The notes beneath the pieces were generated by a model. The model had not been told where the DNA came from, ran no database searches, and saw nothing but the letters and a program-made list of their open reading frames with translations. A stretch of DNA of 64,000 bases from contig CAJTMM010000001.1 of the NCBI GenBank assembly GCA_910577465.1, positions 44,500 through 108,499 of the forward strand. Reading direction: 5' to 3'. The translations under genes and the position numbers were made by a program. Origin of the DNA: an uncultured Muribaculaceae bacterium. Lineage in GTDB: Bacteria > Bacteroidota > Bacteroidia > Bacteroidales > Muribaculaceae. Positions 37,601-45,749 of this stretch are shown here, in pieces; position 1 is the first letter of the stretch, and every line of letters starts with the position of its first letter.

Positions 37601-37740
37601 TAGGTGTTGGAACTGTGGGCGGACTACTATTCGGAACACTCGCGCTGCTTTTTATGGTTCCTGTGTTTTATGTCATCTTCCAATACATACACGAACGCAT
37701 AATGCCTAAGCGTAAAATCAAACCAACCAAATTAGATTGA
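34603..37740 (+). CDS. RND-family inner-membrane efflux pump without its own adaptor or channel
   Basis: 1045 residues of the HAE1/AcrB type. TM1 is TFIDRPILAGVISVLIVILG, the porter region ASYTGANAETVMKSVIVPLE, and TM4 carries GTVVDDSVVVVEAVQAKF with the proton-relay aspartates. The final TM block includes LIGLLAKTAILLTEYATARR. No adaptor or TolC gene adjoins it on this strand; the closest set is the convergent operon at 44379-50040. It lies divergent from the LytS/LytTR operon and directly before the xus-like genes. This suggests joint regulation, perhaps export of a metabolite tied to iron uptake (inference). Confidence 0.92.
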   Translation: MTVKTFIDRPILAGVISVLIVILGILGLAQLPIEQFPNIAPPTVRVQASYTGANAETVMKSVIVPLEESLNGVEDMMYMTSTATNTGTASITIYFKQGTDADMAVVNVQNRVASAQGLLPAEVTKSGVTVRKRQNSTLKSITLYSPDDTYDSKFLTNYMKINIEPQISRITGVGEVNIFSSEYAMRIWLDPVRMSQYGLVPADIDKMLAEQNIESPTGTLGAESLNTFQYVLKYRGRYEDATEYENLVVRAFGDGSVLRLKDIATVELGTVNYAMISETNGHPGANAMIAQTAGSNANEVITEIDRTLDELRDRLPAGMILTDISSTKDFLDASIGKVIETLIIALILVVLVVYLFLHDFRATLIPAISILVSLTGTFAFIYIVGFTLNMLTLFAIVLVIGTVVDDSVVVVEAVQAKFDGGERNPYQATVSAMGGLSAALITTTIVFMAVFIPVCFMGGTSGTFYKQFGLTMAVAVGISLINAMTLCPALSAILMRPGDMNGHKASFPVRFKYAFDRSFTTITVQYSNGIKFLFKHRWIVISLLAISIIALTWLVSTTKTGLVPQEDMGTLSLNIQVAPGSNLAETERAMDQVEDAIKDIPEIYIYSRVTGKNARHDQSASAGSFSIRLRDWNERKGREHDINAVISEIYRRTSDISSAQIRVSQSPMISGYGTGSGFELYIQDKSGTTTDELLQITRSFIDSLNTRAEISRAYTTFDTKYPQYMVEVDAVKCLRMNVSPADVLSALSGYIGGNYSSNLNRFTKLYRVMVQATPDSRLDIESLKSMFVRTSTGEMAPIDNFITLTKVYGSESLSRFNLFPSIAVFGEQGEGYSSGETINAIKEIAAKCLPSGFGYEFGGMSREEASTGNTTIIVFCLCLAFIYLILCALYESLTIPLAVIAAVPMGLVGSFMFARWWGLENNIYMQIGLIMLIGLLAKTAILLTEYATARRKEGMGLVASAISAAKARFRPIIMTSATMIFGMLPLMFATGVGANGNISVGVGTVGGLLFGTLALLFMVPVFYVIFQYIHERIMPKRKIKPTKLD

Positions 37741-37770
37741 CTGCACCCAATCTAAGCATCACATAAAAGA

Positions 37771-37800
37771 CATTCGCCACTACCATCATGTCGTTCGCCA
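37771..37800 (+). promoter_or_regulatory. Candidate LytTR direct repeats upstream of xusA
   Basis: CATTCGCCA (37771-37779) and CGTTCGCCA (37792-37800) are direct repeats differing at one base, again with a 21-bp period. They resemble the pair at 34506. They lie about 98 bp before the weak -7 box. The rest of 37741-37928 has no gene; a CCCAA/TTGGG inverted repeat is at 37852-37873. Confidence 0.4.
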
Positions 37801-37898
37801 ATTTAGCGGCAATTACCAATACCTGTATCACACTACTAATCAACACACTACCCCAAATATAATCACTATTGGGTATTTAATGGTGTGACTAAACTTCC

Positions 37899-37906
37899 GA
37901 ACTTTG
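37899..37906 (+). promoter_or_regulatory. Weak -7 element GAACTTTG of xusA
   Basis: GAACTTTG differs from TAnnTTTG at the first base and lies 22 bp before ATG 37929. A weak box would fit an activator-dependent or regulated promoter. Confidence 0.4.
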
Positions 37907-37928
37907 CAGTGATAAAAAAGATTAATTC

Positions 37929-40307
37929 ATGGCTATTTGGAGAAAATATTTCATCTGCGCAATTGCAATTCTGACATCAACAGCAACAATGCATGCAAGT
38001 AGTGGTAATGGTATGATTTCAGGAAAGGTGCTTTCAATTGATGGTGTACCGATTGATTTCGCCACCGTACTTTTAAAGGGAACCACATTATCTTGTCCGA
38101 CCAACGAGAAGGGACTGTACCATATTTCCGCACCGGCTGGAGAATATACTATAATTTTCTCTTCCGTCGGATTTGAGAAATATGAAACCAAAATCAGGAT
38201 TTCCGCAGATGAACGCCGAAAATTAAATGTAAAGTTAAAACCCTCCACACAGCTTGCTGAAGTTATAGTCGTAGGCAATCCCCTAAGTAAAGTCAAAAAT
38301 TCGGCATACAATGCAACCGCAGTTAATACCAAAGATATGGTTAACACCACAAAAACATTAAGCGAAGCATTGAACAAAGCTCCGGGAATGAAAATACGCG
38401 AAAGCGGTGGCGTGGGGTCTGACATGGCTGTTACTATGGATGGGTTCAGCGGCAAACATGTCAAAGTTTTTATTGACGGAGTTCCACAAGAGGGTGTAGG
38501 AAGTTCATTCGGACTCAATAATATACCTGTTAATTTTGCAGAGCGCATAGAAGTTTACCGAGGTGTGGTTCCGGTCGGATTCGGTGCGGATGCAATCGGC
38601 GGTGTCATAAATATCGTCACACCTCGACGTCAACGCCGATGGTTTGTTGATGCCTCATACTCTTTCGGTTCTTTCAACACTCATAAATCCTACATCAATT
38701 TCGGACAAACACTCAGCAATGGGTTCAAATATGAAATCAATGCTTTCCAGAACTATTCCGACAATAATTATTGGATAGATACTCCAGTTGAGGATTTCAC
38801 AACCGGAGCAATCAACAGAAAAAAGCTCGAACATGTGAAACGCTTCAACGACACATATCACAATGAGGCTATTATTGCAAAAATCGGATTCGTCAACAAA
38901 AGTTGGGCCGACCGGATGCTACTTGGATTCACATACTCACACATGTATAAGGAAATCCAGACCGGTGTGAGACAGGAGATTGTATACGGACAGAAACATC
39001 GTCATGGCTTCTCACTTATCCCATCATTGGAATATTCGAAACGTAACCTCGGAGTGAAAGGACTTGACGTTTCATTCAATGCCAATTACAATCGCGACAA
39101 CACAACCAATGTCGATACAGCATCTGTAACGTACAATTGGTTTGGAGAGACATCCCCGCTCAACGCGCCGGGTGAACAGTCCTACCAAAACTCAAAAGCC
39201 ATTAACAATAACTGGTCTGCAAACGCAACAATCAATTATAGACTATCAGAGAACCATGTGTTCACAATCAACGATGTTTTCAACACGTTCAACCGTACTA
39301 ACGAGGATTTGCTAACCATTCCCCACAGCAAAGAGGAATTTTCAAAAGTTACCAGCAAAAACATAGCCGGTATCTCGTACCGTTACATGCCTAACTCTAA
39401 ATTCAATATTACAGTATTCGGTAAGCAATATCACCAATACGTATCCGGACCGATGGCAACAACCTCAGCCCAAGATGTCTATGAGTTGACATCACGTTCC
39501 ATAGACAACTTCGGATACGGGGCTGCCGGCACTTGGTTCATGCCAATGGGCTTCCAACTCAAAGCTTCTTATGAAAAGGCATATCGCCTTCCTACAATTG
39601 AAGAGATGTTCGGCGATGAGGACCTGGAAGTGGGAGACATATCCATAAAACCTGAATCAAGCCACAATGTAAACCTGAATCTAAGTTACAACGCAAAATT
39701 CGGCCACAGCACCATATACGCTGAAGCGGGCTTCATCTATCGCGATACCCGTGATTATATCCAACGCAACATCATGGCATTGAGCGGAGGGAAATCGGCA
39801 GCTACGTATGTCAACTACGGCAAGGTAGCGACAACCGGAATCAGTATCTCGGCACGATACAATTTTTCACGTTGGCTAAGCCTTGGAGGTAATTTCACAC
39901 AGATGAATGTGCGCGACAATATGCGTACAGCCCAAGGTAGTACCGTCAAAAACATTGCATACAAAGAACGCATTCCCAACCTCCCATATATGTTTGCTGA
40001 TTCAGATGTCAATTTCCATTGGCACGGCTTGGGTGGCAAAGGCAATATCCTGACTATCGCCTACGACAATCAATATACTCATAGCTTCTGCTACTATACC
40101 GAAAATATCGGTTCCAACAACAGCGACTATATAATCCCTAATCAATTTGCACATAACCTCATAATCTCCTATGGCATAGGACATGGACGTTATAACCTGT
40201 CGTTTGAGTGCAGAAACTTCACCAACGCAAGACTATACGATAATTTCAGTCTGCAGAAAGCCGGCAGGGCTTTCTACGGTAAATTCAGAATCTATTTCGG
40301 CAACTAA
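37929..40307 (+). CDS. xusA: TonB-dependent outer-membrane receptor, XusA-like (xenosiderophore uptake)
   Basis: 792 residues. After a signal peptide (to MHASSG) comes a carboxypeptidase-regulatory-like domain (GKVLSIDGVPIDFATVLLKG, ~30-110). The plug domain starts at EVIVVGNPLSKVK (~115-230, with VFIDGVPQEG and YRGVVPVGFGADAIGG). A 22-strand barrel ends in the aromatic terminus FYGKFRIYFGN. It is single-component, with no SusD partner, as for siderophore or heme receptors. The DUF4374 lipoprotein and PepSY membrane protein that follow define the Xus type, which takes up siderophores made by other bacteria. Ligand identity is inferred. Confidence 0.85.
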   Translation: MAIWRKYFICAIAILTSTATMHASSGNGMISGKVLSIDGVPIDFATVLLKGTTLSCPTNEKGLYHISAPAGEYTIIFSSVGFEKYETKIRISADERRKLNVKLKPSTQLAEVIVVGNPLSKVKNSAYNATAVNTKDMVNTTKTLSEALNKAPGMKIRESGGVGSDMAVTMDGFSGKHVKVFIDGVPQEGVGSSFGLNNIPVNFAERIEVYRGVVPVGFGADAIGGVINIVTPRRQRRWFVDASYSFGSFNTHKSYINFGQTLSNGFKYEINAFQNYSDNNYWIDTPVEDFTTGAINRKKLEHVKRFNDTYHNEAIIAKIGFVNKSWADRMLLGFTYSHMYKEIQTGVRQEIVYGQKHRHGFSLIPSLEYSKRNLGVKGLDVSFNANYNRDNTTNVDTASVTYNWFGETSPLNAPGEQSYQNSKAINNNWSANATINYRLSENHVFTINDVFNTFNRTNEDLLTIPHSKEEFSKVTSKNIAGISYRYMPNSKFNITVFGKQYHQYVSGPMATTSAQDVYELTSRSIDNFGYGAAGTWFMPMGFQLKASYEKAYRLPTIEEMFGDEDLEVGDISIKPESSHNVNLNLSYNAKFGHSTIYAEAGFIYRDTRDYIQRNIMALSGGKSAATYVNYGKVATTGISISARYNFSRWLSLGGNFTQMNVRDNMRTAQGSTVKNIAYKERIPNLPYMFADSDVNFHWHGLGGKGNILTIAYDNQYTHSFCYYTENIGSNNSDYIIPNQFAHNLIISYGIGHGRYNLSFECRNFTNARLYDNFSLQKAGRAFYGKFRIYFGN

Positions 40308-40327
40308 TTCAAAATTCATTATAAAAT

Positions 40328-41731
40328 ATGACACGTAAAAAATCAATGTACCGCGCACTTGCCGCCGCGGTAATTCCCACCATGGCACTATGCGGTTGCT
40401 CAGACAACGACGCACCAAACGCGCCCGATGAAAAATGGGACGGAAATGGAAAATTCGTATTTGCCACCACAATCAAAGGTTCAAACGGAACCACCTACGA
40501 CCTGATAACCGGGCCATCGCTTGACGAAGGTAGCCTTACAACAATCGACAATGGTCTTATAAACAGTGGAGCCACACAGTGGGTATTCCACAAGAACTAC
40601 CTGTATGCCCTGACATACAACCAAGGCAATGAAGCTACCACAAGAAGCTATATTCTCGGAACCGACGGTGAAATGAAGGAGCGCAATATGGCGTATCGCA
40701 TAAGCCGCTTCTCTTCTTATGGAACTTACAACAACGACATCATCACATTGTCAACCGGAGAAGGTCCGGCATCATTGGCGGACAGCAATGGTTATAAACC
40801 TATGACATTGCTCATAACATATCTTGATGTCGTAAACGAAACATCACGCAAAAACGACACTTCCACAGGAGCATACTCAATGGAAAATTTTCTTGGCAAC
40901 GGAGAGTACGTAACTCTTGCAGGTGCTGAACAGAGTGGTTCTAAACTATACTGTGGCGCAATTCCTATGGGACTTAGCCAATATGGTGTAGCATACGAAA
41001 ACCGTAAATGGGTACGTCCCGGATTTGAACACCTTGTGCATGATGAAGCCGGTGGAACAGGTTCCGGAGCTTATAAAGCCGGGGAACTTGTCGGGACACA
41101 ATATCCTGACGAATGTTGGGTTGCGATCTATAACAATGAAAATATGACCAATCCCACCCTCGCCAAAACCGACAAAATCAGCACCCCATGTGGACGTTTC
41201 CGCTCCCAATATTACCAGACGGTATGGGCCGCTGAAAACGGAGATATATACGTATTTTCCGCAAGTTACGCAAAAACCATGAGCGATCCGAACCAACAGA
41301 CCACACTTCCTGCAGGTGTGTGCCGTATCCCGGCAGGAAGCACATCGTTTGATGACTATTATTGCAACATTGAGAGCCAGACTCCTGGCGGTAACCGATC
41401 ATTCATGCGGTGCTGGCCGGCAGGCGGCAATAATTTCCTCATGGTGATGTACGACCGGGCATTGACTGAAAAGAATCCTGCCGCCACAGAACTCGCTATT
41501 TTCGACGCCGCATCAAAGAAACTGACATACGTCACAGGGCTTCCGGCTAATGTATCCTCAATTGGTAAAACAGTATATGTGAAGAATCGCAATGTATACA
41601 TTCCTATAAATGTAGAAAACGAATCCCCCGCTATATACGCCATAAACACGAATACCGCCAAAGCCGAGAGAGGTGTCGTCATACAAGCCAATGATATCAC
41701 CGGATTCGGGTATCTAACTCCTGCTAAATAG
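40328..41731 (+). CDS. xusB: DUF4374 surface lipoprotein, XusB-like siderophore-binding protein
   Basis: 467 residues. The signal peptide ends in lipobox LCGC (C24), followed by acidic SDNDAPN, a common surface-export signal in Bacteroidetes lipoproteins. The rest is beta-rich with repeats such as GKFVFATTIKG and WVFHKNYLYALTYNQ, the DUF4374 propeller pattern. XusB in Bacteroides thetaiotaomicron captures enterobactin-type ferric siderophores for the outer-membrane receptor. The gene lies 20 bp after xusA and 7 bp before the PepSY gene, so the three form one operon. Confidence 0.82.
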   Translation: MTRKKSMYRALAAAVIPTMALCGCSDNDAPNAPDEKWDGNGKFVFATTIKGSNGTTYDLITGPSLDEGSLTTIDNGLINSGATQWVFHKNYLYALTYNQGNEATTRSYILGTDGEMKERNMAYRISRFSSYGTYNNDIITLSTGEGPASLADSNGYKPMTLLITYLDVVNETSRKNDTSTGAYSMENFLGNGEYVTLAGAEQSGSKLYCGAIPMGLSQYGVAYENRKWVRPGFEHLVHDEAGGTGSGAYKAGELVGTQYPDECWVAIYNNENMTNPTLAKTDKISTPCGRFRSQYYQTVWAAENGDIYVFSASYAKTMSDPNQQTTLPAGVCRIPAGSTSFDDYYCNIESQTPGGNRSFMRCWPAGGNNFLMVMYDRALTEKNPAATELAIFDAASKKLTYVTGLPANVSSIGKTVYVKNRNVYIPINVENESPAIYAINTNTAKAERGVVIQANDITGFGYLTPAK

Positions 41732-41738
41732 TACTCTC

Positions 41739-42953
41739 ATGATTAAGTTTTTCAGAAAAATACACCTGTGGTTATCAGTGCCATTCGGCATAATAATTAC
41801 GTTGGTATGCTTTTCAGGGGCAATGCTCATATTTGAGCCTGAAATCACCCGTTCGGTAAAAAGCGATGTTTATTATGTTGCCGCTGTCAAGGAAAGCCCA
41901 ATACCGATGGGGGAACTTATGGAAACTGTAAAAGCGACACTTCCTGACAGTGTATCAATTACAGGAGTAACTGTATTCAATGACAAATCCCGCGCTTATC
42001 AGGTAACACTTTCAAAACCCCGCAGGGCTTCGCTTTTCATCGACCAATATTCAGGAGAAATCACAGGACGATATGAACGTCTCGGCTTTTTCTCCACGAT
42101 GTTCAAGCTTCATCGTTGGCTTTTGGATAGTGCCAATCCTCATGGTGATGGTGTCAAAATAGGCAAAACGCTTGTTGGTATCTCCACTCTCGTATTTGTC
42201 ATAGCACTAATTTCCGGTGTTGTAATCTGGTGGCCACGTGCACGCAAAAATCTTGGAAGAAGTCTCAGTATATCTTTCTCAAACGGATGGAAAGGATTCT
42301 GGAAAGGACTTCATGTCGCAGGTGGCATGTATGCTTTGATTCTTGTTCTTGCGATGGCTTTGACCGGGCTTACATGGTCATTCAATTGGTATCGCTCCGC
42401 ATTTTATGCCGTGTGCGGTGTAGAACATACTCCTCGAAATTTTGGACAACCATCCGTTTCGGAAAATAATCAAGATAAAGGCAATCGAGGTCGTAACCGT
42501 CATAATTCAGAAAAGCATCATGATGGAGAAAAAAGACATCACGGTCAAGACCGTCATGATGGCAGACGGCGACACTCTGAATTCGGCCGTTGGCAACAAG
42601 TTTACGATAATCTCATAGCACAGAATCCCGACGCACCACAAATAACCATCGGTTCAGAAAAAGCATCTGTAACCATAAGTACAACGGGTAATGGGCGTGC
42701 AGCCGACCGTTACGAATTCAACCGACGCTCCGGAGAGATAACACCGCTTACAAAGTATGCTGACACAAATGAAGCAGACAAGCTTCGTGGTTGGATTTAT
42801 TCAATCCATACCGGAAGTATCGGTGGAATATTCACTCGTATTTTATGGTTGCTTGGAGCCTTATTTGGCGCATCGTTGCCCTTGACGGGATATTATATCT
42901 GGATTAAACACCTTATGAAAAAGAAAGAACCACATCCGGAACACCGACATTAA
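41739..42953 (+). CDS. xusC: PepSY-TM inner-membrane protein, XusC-like, with histidine-rich loop
   Basis: 404 residues with four hydrophobic helices (about 12-32, 145-165, 193-213, 367-388) and PepSY domains between. Conserved HRWLLD (H125), the WW pair after TM2 and LHVAGG (H192) are family features; related PepSY-TM proteins act as ferric-siderophore or flavin reductases. A charged insert at residues 249-280 contains seven histidines (HNSEKHH, RHHGQDRH) before the second soluble domain, suggesting metal binding in the periplasm. It is the third gene of the xus-like operon. Confidence 0.82.
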   Translation: MIKFFRKIHLWLSVPFGIIITLVCFSGAMLIFEPEITRSVKSDVYYVAAVKESPIPMGELMETVKATLPDSVSITGVTVFNDKSRAYQVTLSKPRRASLFIDQYSGEITGRYERLGFFSTMFKLHRWLLDSANPHGDGVKIGKTLVGISTLVFVIALISGVVIWWPRARKNLGRSLSISFSNGWKGFWKGLHVAGGMYALILVLAMALTGLTWSFNWYRSAFYAVCGVEHTPRNFGQPSVSENNQDKGNRGRNRHNSEKHHDGEKRHHGQDRHDGRRRHSEFGRWQQVYDNLIAQNPDAPQITIGSEKASVTISTTGNGRAADRYEFNRRSGEITPLTKYADTNEADKLRGWIYSIHTGSIGGIFTRILWLLGALFGASLPLTGYYIWIKHLMKKKEPHPEHRH

Positions 42954-42973
42954 TTTTGATTCTTAAGAAACGC

Positions 42974-43029
42974 TGAGTGAGCTGAATAATTTACAATGGA
43001 TACATCCTGTAAATAATTCCGCTCACTCA
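42974..43029 (+). repeat. Long imperfect inverted repeat before the MFS gene
   Basis: TGAGTGAGC...GAATAATTTACA (42974-42995) pairs with TGTAAATAATTC...GCTCACTCA (43008-43029). There is one internal mismatch, one opposed pair and a 12-nt loop, giving about 20 paired bases. No T-run follows. It lies between xusC and the MFS start at 43047 and may be an attenuator, a processing site or a regulator site. Confidence 0.6.
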
Positions 43030-43046
43030 CTTAAATATCCGATGGT

Positions 43047-44243
43047 ATGATTGACAATAAAGCAGTTTTTGGCAGAAAATATCTTGTGTTTCTCATGGTA
43101 TTTCTTGGAATGTTATCAGCATTCGGACCATTTGTCACAGATATGTATCTGCCCGTTCTGCCTGACATGGCAGAAATTTTCCATTCCTCAGCTTCAACCG
43201 TCCAGTTCGGACTGACCATGAGCTTGATAGGACTCGCCGTTGGTCAACTGTTTTTCGGACCGCTGAGCGATAAATATGGTCGCCGACCGGTACTCGCAGC
43301 ATCACTGTTCATATTCACTGCCGCCACAGTAGCCATATTGTATTCACACAATATGGACTGGTTCAATATGTGCCGCCTGTTTCAAGGTATTGGCGGAGCC
43401 GGGGGGATTGTCTTGTCTCGATCAATAGCGACTGACTATTACTCTGGCAGAGAACTTGCCAAAACCCTTGCCATTATTGGAGCTATTAATGGAATTGCAC
43501 CGGTGGTATCACCTGTCTTAGGGGGTGTTGTAGCAACCTTCTCCGGTTGGCACGGCATATTTATGGTATTACTCGGCATTGGCGCGATAATAATTGCCAT
43601 GTGCTATATTTTTAGGGAATCACATCCTGTTGAACGACGAAATACCATAGGAATATTCCAGACATTCACATCGTTCTGGCAACTAATCCGCATGCCATAT
43701 TTCACTATTTATGTAATGCTGTATGCCTTGTCCTGCGCAATATTATTTGCCTACATCTCCTCCGCATCATTTATCATCCAGAACCATTACGGATATTCAC
43801 AACTGATATTCTCCATTTGTTTCGCAATAAATTCCGTTTTCATCGGAATCGGATCCGGACTATCAGTTAAAATCAAAAAAAGCGCAAATGCAGCGATGAT
43901 TGGAGGGGTATTGCTGTTAATTACATGCATATCGCAACTTGCCATATACACTCTGTTTGATTCATTTGCCGTATATGAAATCATGACACTCTTTATCCTT
44001 ACCGGAGTAGGATATATCTTCACAGCATCCACGACGCTTGCCATGACCGAGGGACGAGCCTATATCGGAGCTGCTTCTGCGATATTCGGAGCGCTGGGAT
44101 TTCTCTTCGGAGGTATTGTATCACCACTCGTCGGTATCGGCAATATCCTACATTCAACAATGACTACAATGCTCGTATGCGCCGTTTTGATTCTAATCTT
44201 AGCTACAATTTCTACATGCCGCAAACAACACATTGAAAAATAA
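43047..44243 (+). CDS. MFS transporter, Bcr/CflA drug-resistance family
   Basis: 398 residues with twelve predicted helices. The MFS motif A is GPLSDKYGRRPVLAAS (about 71-86). The N-terminus (AFGPFVTDMYLPVLPDMAE) and RLFQGIGGAGGIVLSRSIA are typical of the Bcr/CflA drug:H+ antiporters. It follows the xus-like operon after a 93-bp gap with a strong hairpin. It could export a drug or an uptake by-product such as the stripped siderophore; no substrate is visible. Confidence 0.85.
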   Translation: MIDNKAVFGRKYLVFLMVFLGMLSAFGPFVTDMYLPVLPDMAEIFHSSASTVQFGLTMSLIGLAVGQLFFGPLSDKYGRRPVLAASLFIFTAATVAILYSHNMDWFNMCRLFQGIGGAGGIVLSRSIATDYYSGRELAKTLAIIGAINGIAPVVSPVLGGVVATFSGWHGIFMVLLGIGAIIIAMCYIFRESHPVERRNTIGIFQTFTSFWQLIRMPYFTIYVMLYALSCAILFAYISSASFIIQNHYGYSQLIFSICFAINSVFIGIGSGLSVKIKKSANAAMIGGVLLLITCISQLAIYTLFDSFAVYEIMTLFILTGVGYIFTASTTLAMTEGRAYIGAASAIFGALGFLFGGIVSPLVGIGNILHSTMTTMLVCAVLILILATISTCRKQHIEK

Positions 44244-44283
44244 CACCATCTGCACTGAATCAACCCTTTATTGAGAATTAGAA

Positions 44284-44325
44284 TTCAGCCCCCAATTTCT
44301 GAAACAAATTGGGGGCTGAAGTTTT
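44284..44325. terminator. Bidirectional terminator between MFS and TolC genes
   Basis: Perfect 15-bp arms TTCAGCCCCCAATTT (44284-44298) and AAATTGGGGGCTGAA (44306-44320) have a 7-nt loop and a short T-run on the plus side. It sits between convergent genes. Confidence 0.85.
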
Positions 44326-44378
44326 ATATATCCCTGTAATCTATCTCATTAGTACATATCTTAGTACATATCGACCGA

Positions 44379-45749
44379 TCATTTTGCCCCACCGCCAAGA
44401 GCCTTATAAAGTTTCACCACAGCTTGCAACTGACTCACTCTGTCAGCTATAAGATTCAACCTTGAGTTAAGAAGATTCTGCCGGGATGTCAGCAACTCAA
44501 GATATGTGGCATTATTTGTGCGGAACAATAATTCGTTTGACTTCACAGTCCTTTCAAGAGCACTACATTGATTTTTATGAAATGAATAATCATTACCATA
44601 CGATTCTATTGCATATAGCGCGTCATTCACTTCCTGACCTGCGTTTATAAGCGCCTGCTTATAATTAAGCAGAGCAATCTGTTCTTCATCTTTGGATATC
44701 CTCAGATTAGAGATAAGTTTTCCACGTTGAAATATCGGTTGTGCGAGCGACCCCAATGCAGATAGAATCCATCCGCCGGGATTAGTTACAGCCTGACCGA
44801 GCGCATTTGTCCACCCGACAGACCCTCCGATGGTCAATGACGGATAAAATGCCGCTCTCGATTGATTTGTTGCATAATATGCTGAAGCCAGATTCATTTC
44901 TGCCTGAATCACATCGGGACGACAAGACAATAGATGTAATGGGAGTCCGACAGATATTTTTTCCGGAATATTTTGATTATCAATTGATAGACGTGGAATA
45001 TCGTACGACACAACGCCCAATAAAGTACACAATGAATTCTCAGTCTCATGTCGTTGACGGATTAGGGTATTATGCATTGAAAGCAACTCTTCAAGATTTG
45101 CTTTGGCTTGAGACAGCGCATTTTCCCTGATATCGCCGACTTTTAATTGTAACTCCATAGTGCGCACCTGCTCCCGCCATAGGTAAATAGTCTGTGTACT
45201 TATTTCTATCTGGCCGTCAAGCATTAATAAAGCATAGTAACTATTAGCGATTGAAGCAATCAGCTCTGATTGAACAGCACCGGCGTATGCTTGCTGCCCC
45301 AGCAACTGCATCTGTTGTTCCTTCTTGGAATTGCGCAGTTTTCCAAAAATATCGATTTCCCAAGTCAACGATACCGGGATTTCATATATTTGGGATGCCT
45401 TGCCGCCATTAACGGATGTGATTGCGCCATTGGGAGAGAAAGTCAAAGATGGTAAAAATGCCAGTTTTGCTGCAGAGAGTCCGGCTTGGGCTTCATCAAT
45501 TCTAAGCATTGCTATCTGCAAATCAGTATTGGACTGAAGTCCATCCTCAATAAGTGATTGCAGACACGAATCGGTAAAAAGTTCGCGCCAAGGCATAAAT
45601 CCGAGAGATGCCAAGCTATCGGAGTTAAGCATTGTTGATTCATTATATAGCGCATCTATTTGTATCTCTTGAGGACGGCTATAATTATTGTATAGACTAC
45701 AGCTTGTCAACAGCAATAAGATTGTTATACTGAATGGTATGAATTTCAT
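44379..45749 (-). CDS. Outer-membrane efflux channel lipoprotein (TolC family)
   Basis: 456 residues. The signal peptide ends at lipobox LTSC (C17). Two TolC-type repeats are visible: DLQIAMLRIDEAQAGLSAAKLAFLPS and LLSCRPDVIQAEMNLASAYYATN, with TYLELLTSRQNLLNSRLNLI near the C-terminus. It is the third gene of the second RND operon; its start overlaps the pump stop by 4 bp. It could also serve the orphan pump at 34603. Confidence 0.92.
   Translation of the reverse strand: MKFIPFSITILLLLTSCSLYNNYSRPQEIQIDALYNESTMLNSDSLASLGFMPWRELFTDSCLQSLIEDGLQSNTDLQIAMLRIDEAQAGLSAAKLAFLPSLTFSPNGAITSVNGGKASQIYEIPVSLTWEIDIFGKLRNSKKEQQMQLLGQQAYAGAVQSELIASIANSYYALLMLDGQIEISTQTIYLWREQVRTMELQLKVGDIRENALSQAKANLEELLSMHNTLIRQRHETENSLCTLLGVVSYDIPRLSIDNQNIPEKISVGLPLHLLSCRPDVIQAEMNLASAYYATNQSRAAFYPSLTIGGSVGWTNALGQAVTNPGGWILSALGSLAQPIFQRGKLISNLRISKDEEQIALLNYKQALINAGQEVNDALYAIESYGNDYSFHKNQCSALERTVKSNELLFRTNNATYLELLTSRQNLLNSRLNLIADRVSQLQAVVKLYKALGGGAK

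Noticed and set aside
37852..37873. CCCAA/TTGGG inverted repeat upstream of xusA as a regulator site
   Set aside because: Five-base arms with a 12-nt gap are expected by chance in AT-rich DNA; not strong enough to call.
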